A stretch of 64,000 nucleotides of DNA. Origin: CAZYQW01 sp964649825 (lineage in GTDB: Bacteria > Planctomycetota > B15-G4 > JADJEK01). The position numbers and the translations under genes were made by a program. The stretch covers positions 1 through 64,000 of the forward strand of contig CAZYQW010000121.1 in assembly GCA_964649825.1 (NCBI GenBank). Reading direction: 5' to 3'. Below the pieces are notes generated by a model that was given only the letters and a program-made list of their open reading frames with translations, ran no database searches and was not told the DNA's origin. Shown in pieces: positions 42,386 to 49,740 of this stretch; positions within the stretch are counted from its first letter, which is position 1, and every line of letters starts with the position of its first letter.

Positions 42386-44784
42386 TGCCCCGCATCCACG
42401 TCGAGCTTCTCGATCGTCACCGCGCACTTCTTGTAGTCGGGTTGCTTCGAGAACGGGTCGACTTCGTCCAACGTGACCTGATTGATCAGGTGGCGCTCGT
42501 CGAAGAACGGCACGAACACGGTGCCGCGCGGCGGTTCACCGCGCCCGCCGATCCAAGCCGGCAGCTCGACCAGGCCGCGGCGCGACCGGACGCGGACCGA
42601 CTCGCCGTTTCGAATCCCGAGCTGGTTCGCGTCCTCCGCGTTCATCTCGACGTAGGCGCGCGGCATCGCGCGGCCGAGCTCCTTCACGCGCCGCGTCATC
42701 GTACCGGAGTGCCAGTGCTCGAGCACGCGGCCGGTGGTCAGCCAGAAGGCGAACTCGTCGTCGGGGGACTCGGGCGGCGACTCGTAGGGATGGAACCAGA
42801 TCTGGGCGCGGCCGTCCTTCGTCGAGGAGTGGTAGAAGTCGAAGTCCGCGCCGGCCTTGACGTACGGGTCGTCGAACGCCGCGAAGCGGAAGCGGGTCTC
42901 TCGCCACGAACCGTCCTCCTGCTCGACCACCGGCCAGCGGAGACCGTACGCTTTCACGTACTCGTCGTACGGGGCGAGATCCTTGTGCTTGAGGCGCGTG
43001 AAGCGGCGGTACTCCTCGAACAGGTGCCGGTCGACGTTGACGTCGTAGTAGTGCTCCCACTCCCAGATCGGCACGGCGGCTCCCGCCGCGTCCACGACCT
43101 CGAAGAGGAAGCGACCGTCCTTGTCCTTCATGCCGTCGAATCCGAGCTCGAACAGCCGATGGGCCACCGCGATGGTCTGCCAGCAGTCGTCGCGCGCCTC
43201 GCCCGGCGGCATCACCTGGCGGAACCACTGCTGCGTGCGGCGCTCGGAGTTGCCGAAGATGCCGTTCTTCTCGACCCAGAGGGCAGCGGGGAGGATCAGG
43301 TCCGCGAGCCGCGTGCTCGCCGTCGGGTAGACGTCGGAGACGATCAGGAACTTGTCCTCGACGCCCTCCTTCCGGTCGAACAGCTTCGCGAGGTTCGGCA
43401 GAGTCTGACCGGGGTTCGTGACCTGGACCCAGATCGTGTCGACGGCGCTCCCGGGAGTGCAGAATGCATCCCACATCGCCACGGTGTGGAGCCCGGGCTT
43501 GGCGTCGATGCGACCGGTGGGGAGGTTCCAGATCTCTTCCGCCTCCTGGCGGTGCTCGGCGTTGGCGACGACGCGGCCGCCCGGCAGAGCGTGCGCGAGC
43601 GTTCCGACCTCGCGGACGGTGCCGCACGCCGACGGTTGACCGGTCAGGCTGGTCGGTGCATCGCCCGGCCGCCCGAAGTGCCCGGACAGCAGGTGAACGG
43701 CGTGAACGAGGCAGTTGATCGCGGTGCCGCGCGTGTGCTGGTTCATCCCCATGCACCAGAGGCTGGTGATGCGGACGTCGCGCCGGCCGAACAGGTCGCC
43801 GAGGAGACGGATCTTCTCCTTCGGCACACCGGAGATCTCCTCGACCCGCTCCGGCGTGTACGGCTTCACCATCGCCTTGTACTCGTCGAACGAAATCGGT
43901 CGTCCGTGGAGGTCGGCGGGATCGCTCGGCGCTTTGAAGTTGCAGTGGCCAGCCACGAACTTCTCGTCGTACGTGCCGTTTTCGATCAGGAGATGGGCGA
44001 TCCCGTTCGCGACCGCGAGGTCGGAGTGGGGACGGAACTCGAGGTAGTGGTCGGCGAACTCGGTCGTCCGCGTGCGGCGGGTTCCGATGTCGATAAGCGT
44101 TACGTTCTCGCCGCGCGACCGCCGGTCGATCAGGCGCGAGAAGAGCACGGGGTGCATCTCGGCGGGGTTGTTGCCCCAGGTCACGCAGACGTCGCACTCG
44201 TCGAGATCCTGGTAGCAACCGGCCGGCTCGTCGACGCCGTACGTCGCGAGGAAGCCGGTCACCGCCGACGCCATGCAGAGGCGCGCGTTCGGATCGATGT
44301 GGTTGTTCGACAGCCCACCCTTCATCAGCTTCTGCGCGGCGTACCCCTCGGGGACGGTCCACTGGCCGGAACCGTAGAACGCGAACCTCTTCGTGTCCTT
44401 CAGGATGCGGCGCGCGACGACGTCGATCGCCTCGTCCCACGAGATCGGGACGTGGCGGTCGCCCTTCCTCAGCATCGGCCGCGTCAGCCGGTCTGCGCCG
44501 TAGAGGATCCCGCCGACGTGGTAGCCCTTCACGCAGAGCAGGCCCTTGTTGACGTCGGCGTCCTTGGATCCCGCGATCGCCACGACGCGCCCGTCGCGGA
44601 CCCCGACCTCGACGTGGCAGCCGGTGCCGCAGAAGCGGCACGGCGCCTTGTCCCAGCGGATGTCCTCACCGCTGGACTCGCGTGGGGCCCCAGTCGAGAT
44701 CCGGCTTGCGCTCACCTCGACCGCGGCGGAGGCGGCGGCCATCGCCGCACACTTCATGAACGTCCTTCGGTCCTGCGTGGTCAT
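42382..44784 (-). CDS. napA: Periplasmic nitrate reductase catalytic subunit NapA
   Basis: 800 aa. Reduces nitrate to nitrite at a Mo-bis-MGD centre. Tat signal MTTQDRRTFMKCAAMAAASA. The [4Fe-4S] ligands are Cys49, Cys52, Cys56 and Cys84 (CRFCGTGCHVEV and LLCVKGYH). The Mo ligand is Cys170 in NARLCMASAVTGF, distinguishing Nap-type from formate dehydrogenase (Sec). LWCMGMNQHTRG, and the C-terminal FWLTTGRVLEHWHSGTMTRRV, are typical molybdopterin-binding strands. Length fits NapA. It starts in the ATGA overlap with napD and ends in the ATGA overlap with napB. Confidence 0.96.
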   Translation of the reverse strand: MTTQDRRTFMKCAAMAAASAAVEVSASRISTGAPRESSGEDIRWDKAPCRFCGTGCHVEVGVRDGRVVAIAGSKDADVNKGLLCVKGYHVGGILYGADRLTRPMLRKGDRHVPISWDEAIDVVARRILKDTKRFAFYGSGQWTVPEGYAAQKLMKGGLSNNHIDPNARLCMASAVTGFLATYGVDEPAGCYQDLDECDVCVTWGNNPAEMHPVLFSRLIDRRSRGENVTLIDIGTRRTRTTEFADHYLEFRPHSDLAVANGIAHLLIENGTYDEKFVAGHCNFKAPSDPADLHGRPISFDEYKAMVKPYTPERVEEISGVPKEKIRLLGDLFGRRDVRITSLWCMGMNQHTRGTAINCLVHAVHLLSGHFGRPGDAPTSLTGQPSACGTVREVGTLAHALPGGRVVANAEHRQEAEEIWNLPTGRIDAKPGLHTVAMWDAFCTPGSAVDTIWVQVTNPGQTLPNLAKLFDRKEGVEDKFLIVSDVYPTASTRLADLILPAALWVEKNGIFGNSERRTQQWFRQVMPPGEARDDCWQTIAVAHRLFELGFDGMKDKDGRFLFEVVDAAGAAVPIWEWEHYYDVNVDRHLFEEYRRFTRLKHKDLAPYDEYVKAYGLRWPVVEQEDGSWRETRFRFAAFDDPYVKAGADFDFYHSSTKDGRAQIWFHPYESPPESPDDEFAFWLTTGRVLEHWHSGTMTRRVKELGRAMPRAYVEMNAEDANQLGIRNGESVRVRSRRGLVELPAWIGGRGEPPRGTVFVPFFDERHLINQVTLDEVDPFSKQPDYKKCAVTIEKLDVDAGQ

Positions 44785-45068
44785 GAGCGGAGCTCCAGCT
44801 CGAGCGCAGAGGAGGAAACGGATTCGTAGAGCGACCGCTCTTCGACCTCGACGAAAACGACGTCGACGTGGATCACGCCCGGAACGGCCAGCAAGCGGTC
44901 GTGCAGGTCGCGCTGCTCGGCTGGCGTCTCGGTCACGGTCACGACCGCGACGAACGGCAGACGTTCCGGACCAAGCTCGCATCGCGAGTCCTGGCCGAGG
45001 ACGCGAAGCGCCTCGGCCCGCGCGATCGGTTCGTCGCAGAGCGTGATCCTCAGTCCACAGACAGGCAT
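44781..45068 (-). CDS. napD: NapD chaperone for NapA export
   Basis: 95 aa. NapD binds the NapA Tat signal and holds export until the cofactor is in place. Ferredoxin-like fold, with MPVCGLRITL as first strand and LHDRLLAVPGVIHVDVVFVEVEE as the conserved second half. Ribosome site GGGAGGG 5 nt before the ATG at 45068. First gene of the minus-strand nap operon, so the promoter lies between here and 45226. Confidence 0.84.
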   Translation of the reverse strand: MPVCGLRITLCDEPIARAEALRVLGQDSRCELGPERLPFVAVVTVTETPAEQRDLHDRLLAVPGVIHVDVVFVEVEERSLYESVSSSALELELRS

Positions 45069-45111
45069 TCGAGCCCTCCCTTCGTACTCGGTCCAAACGC
45101 GCTCTGGAGAA

Positions 45112-45139
45112 AACATACGCGTATGTCGGAAATCATCAA
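45112..45139 (-). promoter_or_regulatory. Candidate nap promoter overlapping a 14-bp palindrome
   Basis: On the minus strand TTGATG (45139-45134) and TATGTT (45117-45112) are separated by 16 bp, a plausible sigma-70 promoter for napD-napA. A perfect palindrome ACATACGCGTATGT (45113-45126) covers the -10, as a repressor operator would. The 157-bp divergent gap is one of the few AT-rich stretches. A smaller AGTTAACT palindrome (45151-45158) lies on the cytochrome side. The Rrf2 gene at 48073 is the likeliest binder; that is inference. Confidence 0.5.
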
Positions 45140-45225
45140 GAATAAACGATAGTTAACTCTGGATTTAGTTCGAGAACGTCGTAGCCTCGTGGTTCGAGCC
45201 GGTCGGAGGCCAGCGGAGGACGAAG

Positions 45226-45855
45226 GTGAAGACAGCGCGACGCGTCGGAAACGTGACGGTCTTTCTCGGCCTCTGCGCGGTCGTGTCGTCGGCGATCACG
45301 GCGTCCGTCGTGCGAACCGACGCGGCAGGCGGAGGCTTGGACTCGCGCGAGGAAGCCGCGCCGCGGCACGCCGTGGTCATCCATGGGCCGTCCGGCCCTC
45401 CCCGCGTCGCCGTCGGCCGGTCGCGGGACGGCGCGGACGTCACCGTCGCCTGCGGCACGTGCCACGCGACGCGTACGGCCGACCGGACGAGCACCAGTCG
45501 CGCAGATCTGGATGAGTTCCATCAGGGGATCGATCCGGTGCACGGCGGAACGACGTGCGTGTCGTGCCACGACGAGCGCGACTACGACCGTCTGCGTCTG
45601 GCCGACGGCCGTCCGGTCGAGTTCGTCGACGTGATGGTGCTCTGCTCGCAGTGCCATGGCCCGGAAAGGCGCGACTACGACCACGGCGCTCACGGCGGGA
45701 TGACCGGCTACTGGGACCTGACCCGGGGGCCGCGAGAACGGAACAACTGCGTCGACTGCCACGACCCGCATGCGCCGGCGTTCACCGTGATGCGGCCGAC
45801 GTTCAAGCCGATCGATCGATTCCTCTCCGACGACCATCGGGAGTCCAACGAATGA
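45226..45855 (+). CDS. Periplasmic tetraheme cytochrome c of the nap-linked quinol module
   Basis: 209 aa. N-terminal hydrophobic segment (about 8-29) for export or anchoring. Four heme sites CGTCH (76-80), CVSCH (111-115), CSQCH (140-144), CVDCH (175-179) and many free His for axial ligation. Not a NapC/NirT family member: the NapC N-terminal layout is absent and heme spacing is wider. GTG start with GGAGGA upstream. It is coupled to the ferredoxin gene and divergent from napD, so it probably carries electrons from the NrfD/ferredoxin membrane module toward NapAB. Confidence 0.85.
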   Translation: MKTARRVGNVTVFLGLCAVVSSAITASVVRTDAAGGGLDSREEAAPRHAVVIHGPSGPPRVAVGRSRDGADVTVACGTCHATRTADRTSTSRADLDEFHQGIDPVHGGTTCVSCHDERDYDRLRLADGRPVEFVDVMVLCSQCHGPERRDYDHGAHGGMTGYWDLTRGPRERNNCVDCHDPHAPAFTVMRPTFKPIDRFLSDDHRESNE

Positions 45856-46778
45856 ACGAGTCCGGACGCGATGTCTCGCCCGGGATCTCCCGCCGGACCG
45901 TCGTCAAGGGCGTGGCGGTGACGCTCGGCGCGCTCGCCTTCGCGAAGGCGGTCTCGCCCATCGGCGAAGTCCTCTCCGACCTCTCGCTCGACGAGTTCCT
46001 TCAGAAGCACTACAAGGAGCTCGACGCGGAGGAGAAGCGCGCGGTGATCGCGCGGCTCGAGGAGGAGGCGCGCCGCGAGTACGGCGTCGACTGCACGATC
46101 GCGGACCCGGCGCCGATTCCGGGGGTGAAGTTCGCTTACGCGATCAACCTGAGCAAGTGCAACGGCAACGGAAAGTGCGTCGAGGCCTGCCACCGCGAGA
46201 ACAACCACGACCGCGACACCAACCAGTCCTACATCCGTGTCCTCGAGATGACGAAGGGGACGATGGACATGGAGAAGGGGAACACGACCTACGACCATCC
46301 GGTGCCGGCCCACGACAAGTACTACATGCCGGTGCAGTGCCAGCAGTGCGATGCTCCGCCGTGCACCACCGTCTGCCCGGTCGAGGCGACCTGGAAGGAG
46401 CCCGACGGGATCGTCGTCGTCGACTACGACTGGTGCATCGGTTGCCGCTACTGCGAGGCCGCATGTCCGTACCACGCGCGCCGGTTCAACTGGAAGGCGC
46501 CGGCCGTCCCCGCGAACGAGGTGAACCCGGACCAGGGTTATCTCTCGAACCGGGTCCGGCCGAAGGGCGCGATGGAGAAGTGCCACTTCTGCCTCCATCG
46601 CAGCCGGGAGGGGCGGCTGCCGGCGTGTCTCGAAGCGTGTCCGACCGGCGCGCGCGTCTTCGGGAACATGAACGACCCCGAGTCCGAGATCCGCTGGATC
46701 GTCGAGAACAAGCGCGTGTTCGTGTTGAAGGAAGAGCTCGGGACGAAACCGAGCTTCTTCTACTTCTTCGATGATTGA
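45852..46778 (+). CDS. Tat-exported 4Fe-4S ferredoxin subunit (NrfC/DsrO/HybA type)
   Basis: 308 aa. Twin-arginine leader (ISRRTVVKGVAVTLGALAFA, 12-31). Four clusters: the first C103-x5-C109-x3-C113 has Asn106 where the second Cys is expected; the others are intact (C163/C166/C171/C175; C195/C198/C201/C205; C244/C247/C259/C263). It resembles the periplasmic electron-transfer subunit of NrfCD, DsrO and PsrB-type complexes. It overlaps the cytochrome gene (ATGA) and precedes the NrfD gene, matching a three-part quinol dehydrogenase. Confidence 0.88.
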   Translation: MNESGRDVSPGISRRTVVKGVAVTLGALAFAKAVSPIGEVLSDLSLDEFLQKHYKELDAEEKRAVIARLEEEARREYGVDCTIADPAPIPGVKFAYAINLSKCNGNGKCVEACHRENNHDRDTNQSYIRVLEMTKGTMDMEKGNTTYDHPVPAHDKYYMPVQCQQCDAPPCTTVCPVEATWKEPDGIVVVDYDWCIGCRYCEAACPYHARRFNWKAPAVPANEVNPDQGYLSNRVRPKGAMEKCHFCLHRSREGRLPACLEACPTGARVFGNMNDPESEIRWIVENKRVFVLKEELGTKPSFFYFFDD

Positions 46779-46806
46779 CCGAGCTCTCCGTGCGAGGGAC
46801 GACACC

Positions 46807-48066
46807 GTGACCACAGCAGGAATCAGCCATCGAGTCGGCTATCCGCGCTTCCTCGCGCGGATGCTCGCGCTCGGCACCGACGGGAACCTCGCGTTCTACG
46901 CCTGGATGACGGTCCTCACCGCCGTCTTCCTCGTCGGCGTTCACGCGTGGGCGGTGCAGGTGCGGGACGGAATGATCGTCACCCACATGACCGACCACGT
47001 GAGCTGGGGGCTCTACATCGCCAACTTCACGTTCCTCGTCGGGCTCGCCGCGGGCGGCGTGATGATGGTGATCCCGGCGTACTTGTACGACGATCACGAG
47101 ATGCATGACGTCGTGATCCTCGGCGAGATCCTGGCCATCGCCGCGATCGTGATGTGCCTGCTGTTCGTCACCGTCGACCTCGGTCGGCCCGATCGATTCT
47201 GGCACCTCGTGCCCGGCCTCGGGCGCTTCCACTTCCCGTTCTCGATGCTCACGTGGGACGTGATCGTGCTGAACGGGTACCTCCTGCTCAACCTCCACAT
47301 CGTCGGATACCTGCTCTACTCGCGGTTCCTCGGTCGTACCCCGAACCCCCGTTGGTACGTGCCGTTCGTGATGATCTCGATCGTCTGGGCGATCTCGATC
47401 CACACCGTGACCGCGTTCCTCTACTGCGGCCTCGGCGGGCGGCCGTTCTGGAACTCGGCGCTGCTGGCGCCACGCTTCCTCGCTTCGGCGTTCGTCGCGG
47501 GACCGGCCTTCGTGATCGCGACGATGCTCTTCCTCAAGAAACGGCTCGGGCTTCCGATCTCGTCCAAGCCCATCCAGACCTTGGTGAAGATCGTGCGGGT
47601 CACGATCCTGATCAACCTCCTGATGATCGTTTCCGAGGTGTTCACCGAGTTCTACACCGGCGGGTCGCACACGAGCTCGGCGCGCTACCTCTTCTTCGGG
47701 CTCCACGGGAAGCACGGGCTGGTCCCATGGATCTGGACCGCGATCGTCATGAACGTCGGGGCCGCGCTCCTGTTCCTGAACCGTCGCGCGATGACGACGG
47801 CATGGTGGGTCACGATCGCATGCGCGTTGGCGTTCGTCGGCTGCTGGATCGAGAAGGGCATGGGCCTGATCGTCCCGGGCTTCGTACCGAGCACGCTCCA
47901 TGAGATCGTCGAGTACTCCCCAAGCCTCGTCGAATGGAAGATCACGGCCGGGATGTGGGCACTCGGCCTCATGATCTATACGATCGCATTGAAGGTCGCG
48001 ATTCCCGTTCTGAGCGGGCGTGAACGCTTGGCAGCGACGCGGCCGAGCGGCGATCGATCGACTTAA
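46807..48066 (+). CDS. NrfD/PsrC-type integral membrane quinol dehydrogenase subunit
   Basis: About 419 aa, roughly nine to ten transmembrane helices. Typical features: WGLYIANFTFLVGLAAGGVMM, an early helix with the NrfD-family pattern, and DLGRPDRFWHLVPGLGRFHFPFSMLTWD. These subunits oxidise or reduce quinol and pass electrons to the periplasmic ferredoxin without heme. The GTG at 46807 is chosen for its good GAGGGAC ribosome site; an ATG at 46771 overlaps the ferredoxin end and is the alternative. In this locus it seems to replace NapC or NapGH as the quinol-to-Nap link. Confidence 0.88.
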   Translation: MTTAGISHRVGYPRFLARMLALGTDGNLAFYAWMTVLTAVFLVGVHAWAVQVRDGMIVTHMTDHVSWGLYIANFTFLVGLAAGGVMMVIPAYLYDDHEMHDVVILGEILAIAAIVMCLLFVTVDLGRPDRFWHLVPGLGRFHFPFSMLTWDVIVLNGYLLLNLHIVGYLLYSRFLGRTPNPRWYVPFVMISIVWAISIHTVTAFLYCGLGGRPFWNSALLAPRFLASAFVAGPAFVIATMLFLKKRLGLPISSKPIQTLVKIVRVTILINLLMIVSEVFTEFYTGGSHTSSARYLFFGLHGKHGLVPWIWTAIVMNVGAALLFLNRRAMTTAWWVTIACALAFVGCWIEKGMGLIVPGFVPSTLHEIVEYSPSLVEWKITAGMWALGLMIYTIALKVAIPVLSGRERLAATRPSGDRST

Positions 48067-48072
48067 GACGGA

Positions 48073-48570
48073 GTGGACTTGTACGGCAAATCAACTGAAG
48101 CCGCCATCGCCGCGATGAGCCGTCTCGCCGAGGTCTGGGACGCCGGAGGGACGAGGCTTTCCGCGACCGAGATCGCCGACCAGCGCCAGCTCCAGCGTCC
48201 GTTCGTGGCAAAGGTGTTGACGACGCTTTCGCAGGCCGGTCTCGTCGTGGGCTCGCGCGGCCCGGGGGGGGGGTTCGCGCTCGCGCGTCCGCCGCAGGAG
48301 ATCCACCTCTACGACGTGTTCCGTCTGTTCGAGCGTGAGGATGACAGCGACGGATGCCCTTTCGGTGGCGGCATCTGCGGCGTCGGCGACCCGTGTCCCC
48401 TTCATGACAAGCTGGCCGAGGTGCAGGCGGCGGTGAACGATGTCCTCCACAACACGACGTTCGAGGTGTTCCGCGCGGCGTACCAGGATCGGAACCAGCG
48501 GCCGGCCCAGGGGAAGCCGCGCCAGAAGCGATCGACGTTCCGCGCGCCGCCGGGTCGCAAACGCGGCTGA
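48073..48570 (+). CDS. Rrf2-family transcriptional regulator with likely Fe-S site
   Basis: 165 aa. N-terminal winged helix (about 5-75) with LSATEIADQRQLQRPFVAKVLTTLSQAGLV and SRGPGGGFALARPP, the Rrf2 signature. Cys at C-x6-C-x5-C in GCPFGGGICGVGDPCPLH is close to the cluster site of NsrR and IscR, so NO, oxygen or Fe-S status may be sensed. The C-terminal tail is basic. It is the last gene after the NrfD gene (6 bp), so it is autoregulated if it binds the palindrome near 45113. GTG start. Confidence 0.87.
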   Translation: MDLYGKSTEAAIAAMSRLAEVWDAGGTRLSATEIADQRQLQRPFVAKVLTTLSQAGLVVGSRGPGGGFALARPPQEIHLYDVFRLFEREDDSDGCPFGGGICGVGDPCPLHDKLAEVQAAVNDVLHNTTFEVFRAAYQDRNQRPAQGKPRQKRSTFRAPPGRKRG

Positions 48571-48579
48571 GCGCCGCGT
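48561..48579 (+). terminator. Hairpin over the rrf2 stop codon
   Basis: ACGCGGC pairs with GCCGCGT (7 bp, 5-nt loop containing the TGA). No U-tract. A compact terminator for the plus-strand nap-linked operon is plausible. Confidence 0.35.
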
Positions 48580-48727
48580 GCTGCTCGCGGTTGAACTCCC
48601 CCCGATCGACCCGGTAGCCTCGTCCCCGTTCATCGCGCCGACCCGGACCCGCGGCGTTCCTCTGGGCATCAAGATCGGACCGCGCGCGGCTCGATGATGA
48701 AGACATGACGGATCGATGGGAGCCCCG

Positions 48728-49603
48728 ATGAGGATCCGCGAGCTGTTCGAGCGCAAGAAGCCGGTCTTCTCGTTCGAGTTCTTTCCACCCAAGACCGACA
48801 AGGGTCAGGAGAACCTGCTCGAGACCGTGGTCGAGCTGAAGACGCTCGGCCCGTCGTTCGTCTCGGTCACGTACGGCGCGGGCGGCTCGACCCGGGATCG
48901 GACCGTCGGTCTCGTCGCGAGGATCAAGAACGACATCGGGATCGAGGCGATGGCGCATCTGACGTGCGTGAACGCCACGCGCGCCGAGACGGCGGAGGTC
49001 CTGAACCGGCTCGCGACGTCCGGGATCGAGAACGTCCTCGCGCTCCGCGGCGACCCGCCGGAGGGCCAGGCTGCGTTCACGAAGACGGAGGGCGGGTTCG
49101 GCTACGCAAGCGAACTGACCGCGTTCATCCGCGAACAGTACGAGTTCTGCCTCGGCGGCGCGTTCTATCCGGAAGGGCACGTCGAGTGCCGGGATCGCGA
49201 GCAGGACCTCCTCAACCTGAAGTCGAAGGTCGACGCCGGCTCGGACTTCCTCATCAGCCAGCTCTTCTTCGACAACATCGACTACTTCGAGTTCGTGAAG
49301 CGCGCCCGCGCGATCGGCATCGATCGACCACTCGTCCCCGGCATCATGCCGATCACCAACGTCTCGCAGGTGAAGCGGTTCACGCAGATGTGCGGCGCGC
49401 GAATCCCGACCGGTCTGCTGAAGCGCCTGGACGGATTGGCGCACGACCCCGAAGCGGTCGAAAGCGTCGGCATCGAGCACGCGACCGCGCAGTGCCGCGG
49501 CCTGCTCGAAGGCGGCGCGCCCGGGATCCACTTCTACACGTTGAACAAGTCGCCCGCGACGCGCCGGATCTTCGAGAACTTGAAGGGGCTCGGATTGGTT
49601 TGA
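48728..49603 (+). CDS. metF: 5,10-methylenetetrahydrofolate reductase
   Basis: 291 aa. FAD-dependent reduction of methylene-THF to methyl-THF for methionine synthesis. TIM-barrel with VFSFEFFPPKTDKG at the N-terminus (Glu for catalysis), FVSVTYGAGGSTRD, HLTCVNAT, ENVLALRGDPP, FLISQLFFDN, PGIMPITN and C-terminal GIHFYTLNKSPATRRIF. Length is bacterial MetF size. The ATG at 48728 has GGGAG upstream and is preferred over 48716. A strong hairpin follows. Confidence 0.95.
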   Translation: MRIRELFERKKPVFSFEFFPPKTDKGQENLLETVVELKTLGPSFVSVTYGAGGSTRDRTVGLVARIKNDIGIEAMAHLTCVNATRAETAEVLNRLATSGIENVLALRGDPPEGQAAFTKTEGGFGYASELTAFIREQYEFCLGGAFYPEGHVECRDREQDLLNLKSKVDAGSDFLISQLFFDNIDYFEFVKRARAIGIDRPLVPGIMPITNVSQVKRFTQMCGARIPTGLLKRLDGLAHDPEAVESVGIEHATAQCRGLLEGGAPGIHFYTLNKSPATRRIFENLKGLGLV

Positions 49604-49617
49604 ACGCACCGGCGCGG

Positions 49618-49638
49618 CGCCGGCCGCTCCGGCCGGCG
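49618..49638 (+). terminator. Strong hairpin after metF
   Basis: CGCCGGCCG pairs perfectly with CGGCCGGCG (9 bp, 3-nt loop), 15 bp after the metF stop. No U-tract. Likely terminator. Confidence 0.5.
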
Positions 49639-49740
49639 GGCGCGCGGGGGAAGTGGATCACGCCCGCGCACGGGCAGGGGCGCGGGGATGCGCTATGATC
49701 CTTCGTTTCGCCTGGCGTCGTCGAATCCGAAGGAGAACCC

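Noticed and set aside
48580..48727. SAM or SAH riboswitch before metF
   Set aside because: No kink-turn or conserved core could be recognised in the 150-bp leader.
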